Source: JBNAVJ01 sp049700455
GTDB taxonomy: Bacteria; Bacteroidota; Ignavibacteria; Tepidaquicellales; Tepidaquicellaceae
DNA: 64,000 bases
Assembly: GCA_049700455.1 (NCBI GenBank)
Contig: JBNAVJ010000012.1
Location: forward strand, 1 to 64,000
Reading direction: 5' to 3'
Position 1 is the first letter of the stretch; every line of letters starts with the position of its first letter. Shown in pieces: positions 1-7,712 of this stretch. The notes under the pieces were generated by a model that was given only the letters and a program-made list of their open reading frames with translations, ran no database searches and was not told where the DNA came from. Both the position numbers and the translations under genes were made by a program.

Positions 1-29
1 AATAACACAGGCAAAATGCCTGTGTTATT
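1..29. terminator. Perfect 13-bp dyad, probable terminator of an upstream gene
   Basis: AATAACACAGGCA and its exact reverse complement flank a 3-base AAA loop, so the stem is perfect. No clear U-tract follows on the plus strand, so it may be a processing or stability hairpin. The gene it would serve lies outside the window. Confidence 0.5.
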
Positions 30-135
30 GTGTATATGCAGGAAACTGATGAGGTGAAGTCCTTATTTTTAATGCTATAGTTTTTTTAGTAGTAAAAAAG
101 TTGATTTTGTTCTTTAATAATAGAAGAAATTTGTT

Positions 136-143
136 TATATTTG
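136..143 (+). promoter_or_regulatory. Possible -10 element for tRNA-Leu
   Basis: TATATTTG lies 8 bases before the mature tRNA. It fits both a sigma70 -10 (TATATT) and the Bacteroidetes TAnnTTTG element. No convincing -35 or -33 partner is seen at the right distance, so this is tentative. Confidence 0.35.
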
Positions 144-151
144 CCATTGCT

Positions 152-234
152 GCGGGAATGGCGGAACTGGTAGACGCACCATCTTGAGGGGGTGGCGCCA
201 CGTCGGCGTGTGGGTTCAAGTCCCACTTCCCGCA
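152..234 (+). tRNA. tRNA-Leu (anticodon GAG)
   Basis: The acceptor stem GCGGGAA pairs with TTCCCGC. The anticodon stem CCATC/GGTGG encloses the loop TTGAGGG, giving anticodon GAG. A long class II variable arm (CGCCACGTCGGCGTG) and the T-arm TGGGTTCAAGTCCCA follow. The discriminator is A, as expected for leucine, and CCA is not encoded. The 3' end lies 4 bases from the stop codon of the convergent peptidase gene. Confidence 0.95.
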
Positions 235-238
235 CACT

Positions 239-1618
239 TTAAAAGCCATAGGTATCTATTAAATATATTAAGCTTGTAATAGCAGCAACTCCTAATTGTA
301 GTTCACGCCTATTTACATTTTCAAAAACATCATTTGGTGAGTGATGATAATCAAAGTATCTTTGTGAATTAGTAATTAATCCAATTTGAGGAACTCCATA
401 ATTTTTCAAGAAAGAAATATCCACTCCACCTCCTCCCTTCTGGAAAGCATAAAGTCCGTAAGGTTCGAGTAGTTTTTTCCATCTTTGTAATATCTGAAAT
501 TGTGTATCAGTTACTTCGCAAGAGAAACCAAGAGGTAGGAATCCCCCTTCATCAGATTCAATTGCAACGATGTGTTTTTCGTTTTTATTCTTTGTTATTT
601 GAGCATATTTTTTTGCTCCTCTTTGGGCTATTTCTTCATCTATAAATCCGACAAACCTGATTGTATATTTTGGTTTGTAGTCAGAGTTTCTGAGAAGCCT
701 CAGAGTTCCCAAGCCATGAATTATTCCTGCTCCATCATCGTGAGCGCCTTCTCCTATGTCCCAGGAATCAAGGTGGGCAGCAATTAAAATTATTTCATCT
801 GGTTTTTCATAACCTTTAATTTCTGCAACGACATTATAAGAAGGTACTTCTTCAGACTCATAACAATCTGTGCTATAGAAAACTGTTATATTTGAATCGT
901 TCATACAGGCATTATATAACAGATCGGCATCTAAAGTCGAGATAGCAATGGCAGGTAGTATAGGTAAGGTATCAATATAACGCATAATGCCTGTATGTGG
1001 GTAATAGTCTTTTGCTGTTGAAACGGATCTTATTATGACTCCTATTGCCCCTGCCTTTGCAGCTTCTACAGCTCCCCATACACGCTGGTTTACTGCTGAA
1101 CCATAGGACAGATAAGTATTAAAGAAAGTTTGTTCTGGTTCTTTATTAATGAAAACTATTTTCCCTCGATATTTATCATAATTAGAAGTTTTGATTTCAT
1201 CAAGAGAATTGACGATAGCAATTTTCCCTTTTATTCCTGCCGGACCTGTTCCTACAGATGTTCCAAGAGCGCAACAATTTAATTCGATTTTGCCGTTAGA
1301 TGTTTCAAGGTAGCAAACTTCTTTTTTCCCCCGTACCCAGTGTCTCACAGAACATTCCTGCAAATATACTGTATCCAGGGGGAGAAATTTCAGGGTTTTT
1401 TCCAACCATTGAATGGCTTTCAATGAATTTTCAGTACCCGCTAATCTTCCTCCTATTGATTTACAGAGATAGTAAAGGTCGTTGTAATTTTGATAGTCTT
1501 CAAGCGATTGTTTGTAGAAATTAGCAATCATCAACGAGTCTGTTTTAAAGACAAGAGGCTGTGCTACAGTTAGGGAAACATTTACCAGTATGAGGAGTAC
1601 TGAGAGACAATATGCCAT
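239..1618 (-). CDS. Secreted M28-family zinc aminopeptidase/carboxypeptidase Q-like
   Basis: This 459-residue protein has an N-terminal signal peptide (about residues 1-19, ending VAQ). A PA-type insert (about 120-245) precedes the M28 catalytic domain. The co-catalytic zinc ligands are visible: H282 in AHLDSWD, D294 in AHDDGAG, the D-E-E at 327-329, D356 in IESDEGG and a late His in YHHSPND. These motifs and the order signal-PA-peptidase match the carboxypeptidase Q / PSMA-like branch of M28, which trims peptides outside the cytoplasm. The family call is secure; substrate and exact exopeptidase type are not. It runs divergently from the propeller gene at 1681 and convergently with tRNA-Leu. 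Confidence 0.9.
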   Translation of the reverse strand: MAYCLSVLLILVNVSLTVAQPLVFKTDSLMIANFYKQSLEDYQNYNDLYYLCKSIGGRLAGTENSLKAIQWLEKTLKFLPLDTVYLQECSVRHWVRGKKEVCYLETSNGKIELNCCALGTSVGTGPAGIKGKIAIVNSLDEIKTSNYDKYRGKIVFINKEPEQTFFNTYLSYGSAVNQRVWGAVEAAKAGAIGVIIRSVSTAKDYYPHTGIMRYIDTLPILPAIAISTLDADLLYNACMNDSNITVFYSTDCYESEEVPSYNVVAEIKGYEKPDEIILIAAHLDSWDIGEGAHDDGAGIIHGLGTLRLLRNSDYKPKYTIRFVGFIDEEIAQRGAKKYAQITKNKNEKHIVAIESDEGGFLPLGFSCEVTDTQFQILQRWKKLLEPYGLYAFQKGGGGVDISFLKNYGVPQIGLITNSQRYFDYHHSPNDVFENVNRRELQLGVAAITSLIYLIDTYGF

Positions 1619-1680
1619 TATGCTATTTATTTTATTTGTAAAAAATATTAAATTAAAATTTAAGATAAGAAAAAGGAAAT

Positions 1681-2862
1681 ATGAAAAAAATTATATTTGA
1701 ATTATTTATAATTTTCATTGTGACAGGTAGTGTATTTTCTCAATGGGTAAATATTAATAATGGTATAGGTAATAAAGAAGTTTATTCTTTAAGTAGTGCA
1801 GGGTATATCTTATTTGCGGGGACATTTAACTATGGTTTATATCTTTCTACCGATAATGGATTGAACTGGTCTCCCGCAGGGACAGGTCTCTACAATCGGA
1901 TAGTATATGCCCTGACAAATTTCGGGGGCTACCTGTATGCTGCAACTGACCTTGGTGTCTGGAGGAGTTCAAATAATGGGACTTATTGGAGTGTAACTTC
2001 AATTAATAACGTTTCTGTGTATTCACTTGCTTCGAACCAGACACGTGTTTTCTGTGGTTTACATTTATCAGGATTGTATTATTCTTATGGTGGTACAGGT
2101 TGGTATGTAAGTTCACTCAATGCAACAAATATCAGGGCGATTACTGTTTGTGATACAATGGTACTTGCGGGTTCAGCTAATGGTACGGGGGTATATAAAT
2201 CAGTTAATAACGGAAATAACTGGGTATCAACTTCTTTGAATAACAAATCCGTATACTCGTTAGCAATAGATGGAAACAGGGCTTATGCTGGTACTGGCAG
2301 TGGAATTTACCGATCTATTGACAGTGGTAGTAGCTGGTTACAAACAACGGTTAACAACGAACTTATCTATTCGCTTGCAATTTATGGTAACAATGTTTTT
2401 GCTGGGAGCGAAACTAACGGAGTATATTTTTCAAGTAATAATGGAGTGAACTGGGTTTTAATCAATGATGGGTTGGGCAATATAACTGTGTATACACTTT
2501 TCATATTCAATGGCTACATCTATGCAGGTACTTCATTCAATGCAGTTTATAGACGTCCTCTGAGTGAGGTTGTTAATATCTCTCATAAAGAAATATTGCA
2601 TTCTTTATCAGTTAGCCAAAATTTTCCAAATCCATTTAATACAGTGACGAAAATTTCACTGGAAATAAAAGAGCCATCAGTAGTTTCATTAACAATTTAT
2701 GATATGTGTGGAAAGGAAGTACAAAGTTTATTCAGGGGGGTACAGCCTTCTGGTAAGCATTATATTAGTATTGATGGTTCAGAGTTAGCCTCAGGAGTTT
2801 ATTTTTATAAAATCAAAGTTGGTCAGAGGAGTGTTATAGGAAAAATGGTTTTAATGAAATAA
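1681..2862 (+). CDS. T9SS-exported beta-propeller protein
   Basis: The 393-residue protein begins with a signal peptide (ending VFSQ). It contains about six repeats of roughly 40 residues built around patterns such as YAGTGSGIYRSIDSGSSW, typical of BNR/YCF48-like propeller blades. From about residue 310 the end is a type A T9SS sorting domain: QNFPNPFNTVTKISLEI, then a beta-rich segment with SGVYFYKIKVG and a final MVLMK. It is therefore predicted to cross the outer membrane through the type IX system and be released or anchored at the surface. The ligand or enzymatic role cannot be read from sequence. It is a single-gene unit between the divergent M28 gene and the rpsF operon. Confidence 0.85.
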   Translation: MKKIIFELFIIFIVTGSVFSQWVNINNGIGNKEVYSLSSAGYILFAGTFNYGLYLSTDNGLNWSPAGTGLYNRIVYALTNFGGYLYAATDLGVWRSSNNGTYWSVTSINNVSVYSLASNQTRVFCGLHLSGLYYSYGGTGWYVSSLNATNIRAITVCDTMVLAGSANGTGVYKSVNNGNNWVSTSLNNKSVYSLAIDGNRAYAGTGSGIYRSIDSGSSWLQTTVNNELIYSLAIYGNNVFAGSETNGVYFSSNNGVNWVLINDGLGNITVYTLFIFNGYIYAGTSFNAVYRRPLSEVVNISHKEILHSLSVSQNFPNPFNTVTKISLEIKEPSVVSLTIYDMCGKEVQSLFRGVQPSGKHYISIDGSELASGVYFYKIKVGQRSVIGKMVLMK

Positions 2863-2890
2863 ACAATAACTGTGTTCTAAAATAAATAAC

Positions 2891-2919
2891 TTGATTATTT
2901 TCGAGAGAAAAGATATTTT
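2891..2919 (+). promoter_or_regulatory. Promoter of rpsF-ssb-rplI
   Basis: TTGATT (2891-2896), a 17-bp spacer and TATTTT (2914-2919) resemble a sigma70 promoter. The start site would fall near 2926, leaving a leader of about 15 bases before rpsF. The same hexamer pair and spacing occur before gapA. Confidence 0.5.
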
Positions 2920-2940
2920 TACAGTTTTGAAGTAAATAAA

Positions 2941-3399
2941 ATGATTAAGAAATTGGATAAGAAACTTTACGAAACGTACATAGTAATTGATGGGAATCTT
3001 GAAGACCCAAATATAGAAGAAGTTATAAATAAGTATCTGGGTTTTTTCAGGAAGAATAATGTAGAAGTTAAAAACATAGAGAGAATGGGTAGAAGACGTC
3101 TTGCATATCCTATCAGAAGGAAGCTTAATGGTTACTACGTTTGTTTTTTGGTTGAGGCAGCTCCAGCCTTTATAAAGAAGCTGGAAAGAAGCTATCGGAT
3201 TGACGAATCGGTATTAAGATATTTGACTATATATATGAGCAAGAGAACGCTGGAAGAGAAAGAGTTATATCTTAAGAAGAAGGCTGAAACAAATCAGCAG
3301 GAAGAAACTTCTGCTCCCGAAGGTGGAGAATCAGTTTCGACAGATTCAACAATAGCAGAAGAATCTGGAGATATTAAAGAAGAGATGCAAGAAGTATAA
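2941..3399 (+). CDS. rpsF: 30S ribosomal protein S6
   Basis: The first 110 residues match S6 (YETYIVIDGNLEDP, the RRRLAYPIRRKLNGYY segment, and VLRYLTIYMSKR). S6 sits on the platform of the 30S subunit, normally paired with S18. The protein has 152 residues, longer than a minimal S6, because of an acidic tail of about 40 residues rich in E, S and T (from KAETNQQEETS). It is first in the operon with ssb (37 bases downstream) and rplI. Its usual partner gene rpsR is not present here. Confidence 0.97.
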   Translation: MIKKLDKKLYETYIVIDGNLEDPNIEEVINKYLGFFRKNNVEVKNIERMGRRRLAYPIRRKLNGYYVCFLVEAAPAFIKKLERSYRIDESVLRYLTIYMSKRTLEEKELYLKKKAETNQQEETSAPEGGESVSTDSTIAEESGDIKEEMQEV

Positions 3400-3436
3400 T
3401 AATAGAAAATTAAACAAAACTATTTGGAGGAAAGTT

Positions 3437-3883
3437 ATGGCTGAATTTAAGATGCCCGAATTAAATTCTGTAATTATTGCTGGTAATCTGACAAAGGATC
3501 CAATTTTCAGGCAGACTACAAATGGGACGCCTGTAGTTAATTTTTCAATTGCCAGTAATCGCAGATTTAGAGACAAGAATGATGAATGGAAAGAAGATGT
3601 ATGCTACGTAGGAGTTGTTGCCTGGAATAGACTTGCTGAAAGCTGTAGGGACAAGTTAAAAAAAGGCAATGCAGTGCTTGTTGATGGAGAACTACAAAGC
3701 AGGACGTTCAAGACGGAAGATGGTGGTAACAGGACAATTGTAGAAATCAAGGCAAGGCGTATTCAATTTTTGAATAAGAGAGCGACACAGAACGATGACA
3801 AAGATGAGCCTTCGACATTCACGGATGACAATTTTGATTCATTGTTATCACCGGAAGATTCAGATTTGATTAGCGAGAAGTAG
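3437..3883 (+). CDS. ssb: Single-stranded DNA-binding protein
   Basis: This 148-residue protein has the SSB OB-fold over its first 110 residues (LNSVIIAGNLTKDPIFR, TPVVNFSIASNRRF, GNAVLVDGELQSR, VEIKARRIQFL). A good ribosome binding site (TTTGGAGGAAAG) precedes ATG. SSB coats single-stranded DNA in replication, repair and recombination. The end is acidic (DKDEPSTFTDD and onward) but finishes LSPEDSDLISEK and lacks the DDIPF-like tip that usually recruits partner proteins. The gene lies between rpsF and rplI, the classical position. Confidence 0.95.
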   Translation: MAEFKMPELNSVIIAGNLTKDPIFRQTTNGTPVVNFSIASNRRFRDKNDEWKEDVCYVGVVAWNRLAESCRDKLKKGNAVLVDGELQSRTFKTEDGGNRTIVEIKARRIQFLNKRATQNDDKDEPSTFTDDNFDSLLSPEDSDLISEK

Positions 3884-3911
3884 TTATTTTTCAAAAAATA
3901 AAACAGTTAGG

Positions 3912-3937
3912 TCTTTAAGGCTATTTTGCCTTTAAGA
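3912..3937 (+). promoter_or_regulatory. Hairpin between ssb and rplI, where rpsR would normally lie
   Basis: TCTTTAAGGC and GCCTTTAAGA form a 10-bp stem with one T-T mismatch around a 6-base loop. No U-tract follows, so it is probably not a strong terminator. It could tune the relative expression of rplI or mark an RNA processing site. Confidence 0.35.
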
Positions 3938-3954
3938 TTATTTGTATAAGTGTT

Positions 3955-4413
3955 ATGAAAATTATATTAAAAACAGATTACGAAAATTTAGGTTCTGCCG
4001 GCGACATCAAAGAAGTTAAAGATGGATATGCCAGGAACTTTTTAATTCCCAAAGGGATAGCTGTTATTGCTACGCCTTCTAATATCAAGGCTTTTGAGGA
4101 AATTAAGAGACAAAAACGCCGCAAGATAGAAAAAGAAACCCGTCAGGCTGAAGAGGTTGCTAAACAATTAGAATCGTTGTCACTTGTAATAAAGATGAAA
4201 GCGGCTGACGAATCAAAGTTGTTTGGTTCTGTTACTTCTATGATGATTCACGATCTTTTGAAAGAAAGAGGGTTTGAGACTATTGAAAGGAGAAAAATTC
4301 TTCTTGCTGAACCGATAAAGACACTTGGAGAACATAGTGTACCTATCAGACTTTTCGGAGGCATAGTAGCCAATCTTAAGATTGTTGTTGAAAAAGAAGA
4401 AAGCAAGGAATAG
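3955..4413 (+). CDS. rplI: 50S ribosomal protein L9
   Basis: The 152-residue protein starts MKIILKTDYENLGSAGD and contains the L9 signature VKDGYARNFLIPKGIA, then the long connecting helix (KRRKIEKETRQAEEVAKQLE) and a C-terminal domain with KLFGSVTSMMIHDLL. L9 binds 23S rRNA near L1 and helps keep reading frame. It lies 71 bases after ssb with no intervening gene, and the operon ends at the terminator at 4463. Confidence 0.97.
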   Translation: MKIILKTDYENLGSAGDIKEVKDGYARNFLIPKGIAVIATPSNIKAFEEIKRQKRRKIEKETRQAEEVAKQLESLSLVIKMKAADESKLFGSVTSMMIHDLLKERGFETIERRKILLAEPIKTLGEHSVPIRLFGGIVANLKIVVEKEESKE

Positions 4414-4462
4414 TAATTACTATTTTGAGTTTATAAGAGTTCTTAATATTTACTACGGATTT

Positions 4463-4503
4463 AAAAATCCTTACTACAATAATGATGTAGTAAGGATTTT
4501 TTC
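4463..4503 (+). terminator. Rho-independent terminator after rplI
   Basis: AAAAATCCTTACTAC (4463-4477) pairs with GTAGTAAGGATTTTT (4487-4501) around a 9-base loop, and the 3' arm runs into a T-run. It closes the rpsF operon. Confidence 0.85.
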
Positions 4504-4513
4504 TTATACAGGT

Positions 4514-4542
4514 TTGGTAGTATTTTCAGTAGCGGTTATATT
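4514..4542 (+). promoter_or_regulatory. Candidate promoter of korAB
   Basis: TTGGTA (4514-4519), a 17-bp spacer and TATATT (4537-4542) look like a sigma70 promoter. Transcription from about 4549 would give a leader of some 165 bases before korA. Confidence 0.45.
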
Positions 4543-4548
4543 AAGGAT

Positions 4549-4713
4549 ATTTATTTTATATTATTAGACAGTTTGAGATTAGAGTAGAGTTGGAAATACA
4601 ATGAGTATTTAGGCAATTTGGTTAAAATAATATGGTGTGAATGTGTATTTCCATTTGCCTTGAAGTTGGTGAGCTATCTTGGTAATTTATTAAAAAACAT
4701 AAACAAAAAATAT
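4549..4713 (+). promoter_or_regulatory. Structured 5' leader of korAB
   Basis: This stretch between the terminator and the likely korA start holds no convincing gene. It has a perfect 10-bp inverted pair, TGGAAATACA (4591-4600) with TGTATTTCCA (4644-4653), and an interleaved 6-bp pair, AGGCAA (4611-4616) with TTGCCT (4655-4660). The order allows a pseudoknot or two alternative stems. It does not match a riboswitch class that I recognise. Regulatory function is inference. Confidence 0.35.
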
Positions 4714-6600
4714 ATGGGTGAAAACTCAATTCAAACAGAAGATCTGAAAGAAGGTACAAAAAAGGGCAGTGGAGATATAGCCATACGCGAGGTTGATGAT
4801 GTAACAATTCGTTTTGCAGGGGACTCTGGCGACGGAATGCAGTTAACAGGGTCTCAGTTTTCAGATACAGTGGCAATAGAAGGTTTCGATCTTGGGACCC
4901 TTCCTGATTATCCTGCAGATATACGTGCTCCTGCTGGAAGTTTATATGGTGTGAGTGGCTTTACAATACACTTTTCAAGTCATGATGTACATACTCCTGG
5001 TGATAAGATAGATGTGCTTGTAGCATTAAATCCTGCTGCTTTAAAAGTGAACCTGAAAGACCTGAGAAAAAATGGTACCATAATAGTTAACACAGATTCT
5101 TTTGATAGAAGAAACCTTGAGCTTGCAGGCTTTGAAAATAATCCTCTTGAAGATGGTTCACTTGCTCGCTATCAGGTATATGAAGTTCCTATGACTAAAT
5201 CAACCCTTGAAGTCCTGAAGGATATGAACCTTTCTCCCAAGACAGCGGCAAAATGCAAGAACTTTTTCGCACTTGGGTTAGTGTATTGGCTTTATAACCG
5301 ACAATATGACTACACTCTAAATTGGATTGAGGAGAAGTTTGCAAAGAATCCAGAACTTATTGAAGCAAATACACGGGCATTGAAAGCGGGATATAATTAT
5401 GGAGAGATGACGGAGATTTTCACGGCACGATATGATGTTAAGAAAGCTAAACTTCCAAAAGGGACTTATAGAAATATCAGCGGTAACGAAGCAGTAGCAC
5501 TTGCTCTTGTTGCTGCAGCTACTAAAGCAGGCATTCCTCTATTTCTCGGGAGTTATCCTATTACTCCTGCATCAGAGATTTTACATCATCTTTCTAAATA
5601 CAGGCGCTATGGGGTGAAGACTTTTCAGGCTGAAGATGAAATTGCCGGTATTACTACTGCAATAGGAGCCGCATTTGCAGGTTGTCTGGGTGCAACAAGT
5701 ACCAGTGGTCCTGGTATGGCATTGAAGACTGAGGCGATTGGGTTAGCAGTGATGGCTGAACTTCCACTTGTTATTATTGATGTTCAACGTGGAGGACCTT
5801 CAACTGGCTTACCTACTAAGACAGAACAAGCAGATTTGTTTCAAGCTTTATATGGTAGAAATGGTGAATGTCCGGTGCCTGTTTTAGCAGCGTCTTCGCC
5901 GGCAGACTGTTTTGCTATGACGGTTGAGGCTGCAAGAATTGCCTTAAAATATATGACACCGGTGATATTGTTAACTGATGGTTATATAGCACAGGGAGCA
6001 GAACCATGGAGAGTTATGAAATTGAGTGAACTACCGAATATGAAAGTTACTTTTAGAACCAATCCTGAGGGTTTCTATCCATATTTGAGAAATGAATTTC
6101 TGGCGCGTCCGTGGGTAAAGCCAGGTACTAAAGGACTGGAGCATAGAATTGGCGGGCTTGAGAAGCAGCATATTACCGGCAATGTAAGTTATGATCCTGA
6201 TAATCATGAGTATATGGTAAAAATCAGGTCGAAGAAAATTAAGGGTATAGTCAATGATATTCCAAAGTTAGAAGTTTTTGGAGAGCCTTCAGGTGAATTG
6301 CTGGTGCTTGGTTGGGGGAGTACAGGAGGTTCGATTGCGACTGCAGTTGAAAATCAGAGAGCTAAAGGCAGGGAAGTATCTTATGCTGTTCTGAAATACC
6401 TCAATCCGATGCCAAAGAATACAGAAAAAGTTCTCAAACAATTTAAAAATATTCTTGTACCGGAAGTTAACCTTGGTCAACTTGCTACTCTTATTCGCAG
6501 TTCATTTTTGATTGATGTAATAAGATACAATCGGGTACGTGGTTTGCCAATCAGAGCGTTTGAAATAGAAGAGAAAATTGAAGAAATTTTAAAAATTTAA
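4714..6600 (+). CDS. korA: 2-oxoacid:ferredoxin oxidoreductase, fused gamma-alpha subunit (KorA-type)
   Basis: The enzyme oxidatively decarboxylates a 2-oxoacid (2-oxoglutarate most likely) to acyl-CoA with ferredoxin as acceptor, or runs in reverse for CO2 fixation. The 628-residue chain has a gamma domain first (about 25-200, with FAGDSGDGMQ), then the pyrimidine-binding alpha domain (YPITPASEIL near 280, FQAEDEIAGI, TSTSGPGMAL, RGGPSTGLPTKTEQ) and a C-terminal transketolase-like domain. The reading frame opens at TTG 4618, but ATG 4714 (MGENSIQTED) is preferred: the extra 32 residues look unconserved and hydrophobic and overlap the leader hairpins. korB follows after 10 bases. Choice of 2-oxoglutarate over pyruvate rests on overall KorA resemblance and is not certain. 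Confidence 0.92.
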   Translation: MGENSIQTEDLKEGTKKGSGDIAIREVDDVTIRFAGDSGDGMQLTGSQFSDTVAIEGFDLGTLPDYPADIRAPAGSLYGVSGFTIHFSSHDVHTPGDKIDVLVALNPAALKVNLKDLRKNGTIIVNTDSFDRRNLELAGFENNPLEDGSLARYQVYEVPMTKSTLEVLKDMNLSPKTAAKCKNFFALGLVYWLYNRQYDYTLNWIEEKFAKNPELIEANTRALKAGYNYGEMTEIFTARYDVKKAKLPKGTYRNISGNEAVALALVAAATKAGIPLFLGSYPITPASEILHHLSKYRRYGVKTFQAEDEIAGITTAIGAAFAGCLGATSTSGPGMALKTEAIGLAVMAELPLVIIDVQRGGPSTGLPTKTEQADLFQALYGRNGECPVPVLAASSPADCFAMTVEAARIALKYMTPVILLTDGYIAQGAEPWRVMKLSELPNMKVTFRTNPEGFYPYLRNEFLARPWVKPGTKGLEHRIGGLEKQHITGNVSYDPDNHEYMVKIRSKKIKGIVNDIPKLEVFGEPSGELLVLGWGSTGGSIATAVENQRAKGREVSYAVLKYLNPMPKNTEKVLKQFKNILVPEVNLGQLATLIRSSFLIDVIRYNRVRGLPIRAFEIEEKIEEILKI

Positions 6601-6610
6601 TCAGAGAGAA

Positions 6611-7648
6611 ATGCAAACACCAACAGAAGAAAAAACAGCTCAACCTCAATATACCCCAAAAGATTTTGCTTCATCAAATGAAGTGAGATGGTGTCCCGGG
6701 TGCGGTGATTATTCAATCCTGGCGCAAGTTCAGAGGTCATTTGCTCAAATACTTGGTATTGAAAAAGAAAAGATTGTTTTTATTTCGGGGATAGGATGTT
6801 CGAGTCGATTTCCTTATTATATGAATACATATGGTTTTCATACCATACATGGAAGGGCAACAGCAATTGCTTCTGGGGTTAAAGTTGCAAATCCGGATCT
6901 TTCGGTTTGGGTTGCTACCGGAGATGGGGATTTGCTCAGTATAGGTGGTAATCATTTCATTCATTTATTAAGACGGAATATAAATATTAATGTTCTTCTG
7001 TTTAATAACAGAATTTACGGATTGACAAAGGGACAAGCTTCTCCTACTTCTATTCATGGACAGATTACCAAGTCGAGTCCATATGGGAACGTTGAATATC
7101 CAGTTAATCCTGTTTCGCTGGCTCTTGGAATGGATGGAACCTTTATTGCTCGTACAATGGATAAAGAACAAAAACATATGCAACAAATGATAATTGAGTG
7201 TTATAAACATACAGGGACTTCATTTCTTGAGATATTACAAAATTGTGTGATTTTTAACGATGGAGCTTTTGATTACTATGCAGATAAAGAGAATAAAGAT
7301 GATAGAGTAATATATATAGAACATAAAAAGCCCCTGATTTTCGGGAAGAATAAGAATAAAGGAATAAAACTTGACGGTTGGAAACCAGTTGTAATTGATA
7401 TTACCAAAGGTAATAACAGTATAAACGATGTACTTGTGTATGATGAGACATCAAAAGAACTTGCGTTTATCCTGAGTTCGTTTGTAGATAATCCAGAATT
7501 GCCTTTGCCACTTGGGATATTCTTGAGAAGACAGAGAAGTAGATTTGAAGTTGAGATGGAAAACCAGATTGCTTTTGCTAAACAGAAAGAAGGGGAACCA
7601 AATGTTGATGAATTATTGAAAGGTACTTCTTTCTGGGAAATCAATTAA
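6611..7648 (+). CDS. korB: 2-oxoacid:ferredoxin oxidoreductase, beta subunit (KorB-type)
   Basis: This is the thiamine-diphosphate subunit partnering KorA. In its 345 residues are the early WCPGCGDYS motif (C28, C31), GIGCSSRFPYYM, and the TPP/Mg site GDGDLLSIGGNH near residue 102 followed by NNRIYGLTKGQ near 132. A two-gene KorAB of this size carries no 2[4Fe-4S] domain of its own, so it would use an external ferredoxin. It is the last gene of its unit and faces the convergent gene at 7713 across a bidirectional terminator. Confidence 0.93.
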   Translation: MQTPTEEKTAQPQYTPKDFASSNEVRWCPGCGDYSILAQVQRSFAQILGIEKEKIVFISGIGCSSRFPYYMNTYGFHTIHGRATAIASGVKVANPDLSVWVATGDGDLLSIGGNHFIHLLRRNININVLLFNNRIYGLTKGQASPTSIHGQITKSSPYGNVEYPVNPVSLALGMDGTFIARTMDKEQKHMQQMIIECYKHTGTSFLEILQNCVIFNDGAFDYYADKENKDDRVIYIEHKKPLIFGKNKNKGIKLDGWKPVVIDITKGNNSINDVLVYDETSKELAFILSSFVDNPELPLPLGIFLRRQRSRFEVEMENQIAFAKQKEGEPNVDELLKGTSFWEIN

Positions 7649-7672
7649 AAAAACAGGTTTATACAGGATATG

Positions 7673-7706
7673 CTAAAAAGGGAGCCTTAAAAAGCTTCCT
7701 TTTTAG
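7673..7706. terminator. Bidirectional terminator between korB and the convergent barrel gene
   Basis: CTAAAAAGGGAGC pairs with GCTTCCTTTTTAG (one G-T pair) around an 8-base loop. The T-run within the 3' arm and the A-run within the 5' arm suit termination from both sides. Confidence 0.8.
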
Positions 7707-7712
7707 TATGCA

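Noticed and set aside
25..249. Minus-strand open frame of 74 codons
   Set aside because: It runs antisense through tRNA-Leu and has no recognisable protein features.
4382..4567. Small frame of 61 codons between rplI and korA
   Set aside because: It overlaps the rplI end and the terminator stem and shows no protein-like conservation.
4618..4713. TTG start adding 32 residues to KorA
   Set aside because: The added residues are hydrophobic and unlike KorA, and they overlap leader hairpins. ATG 4714 gives a typical length.
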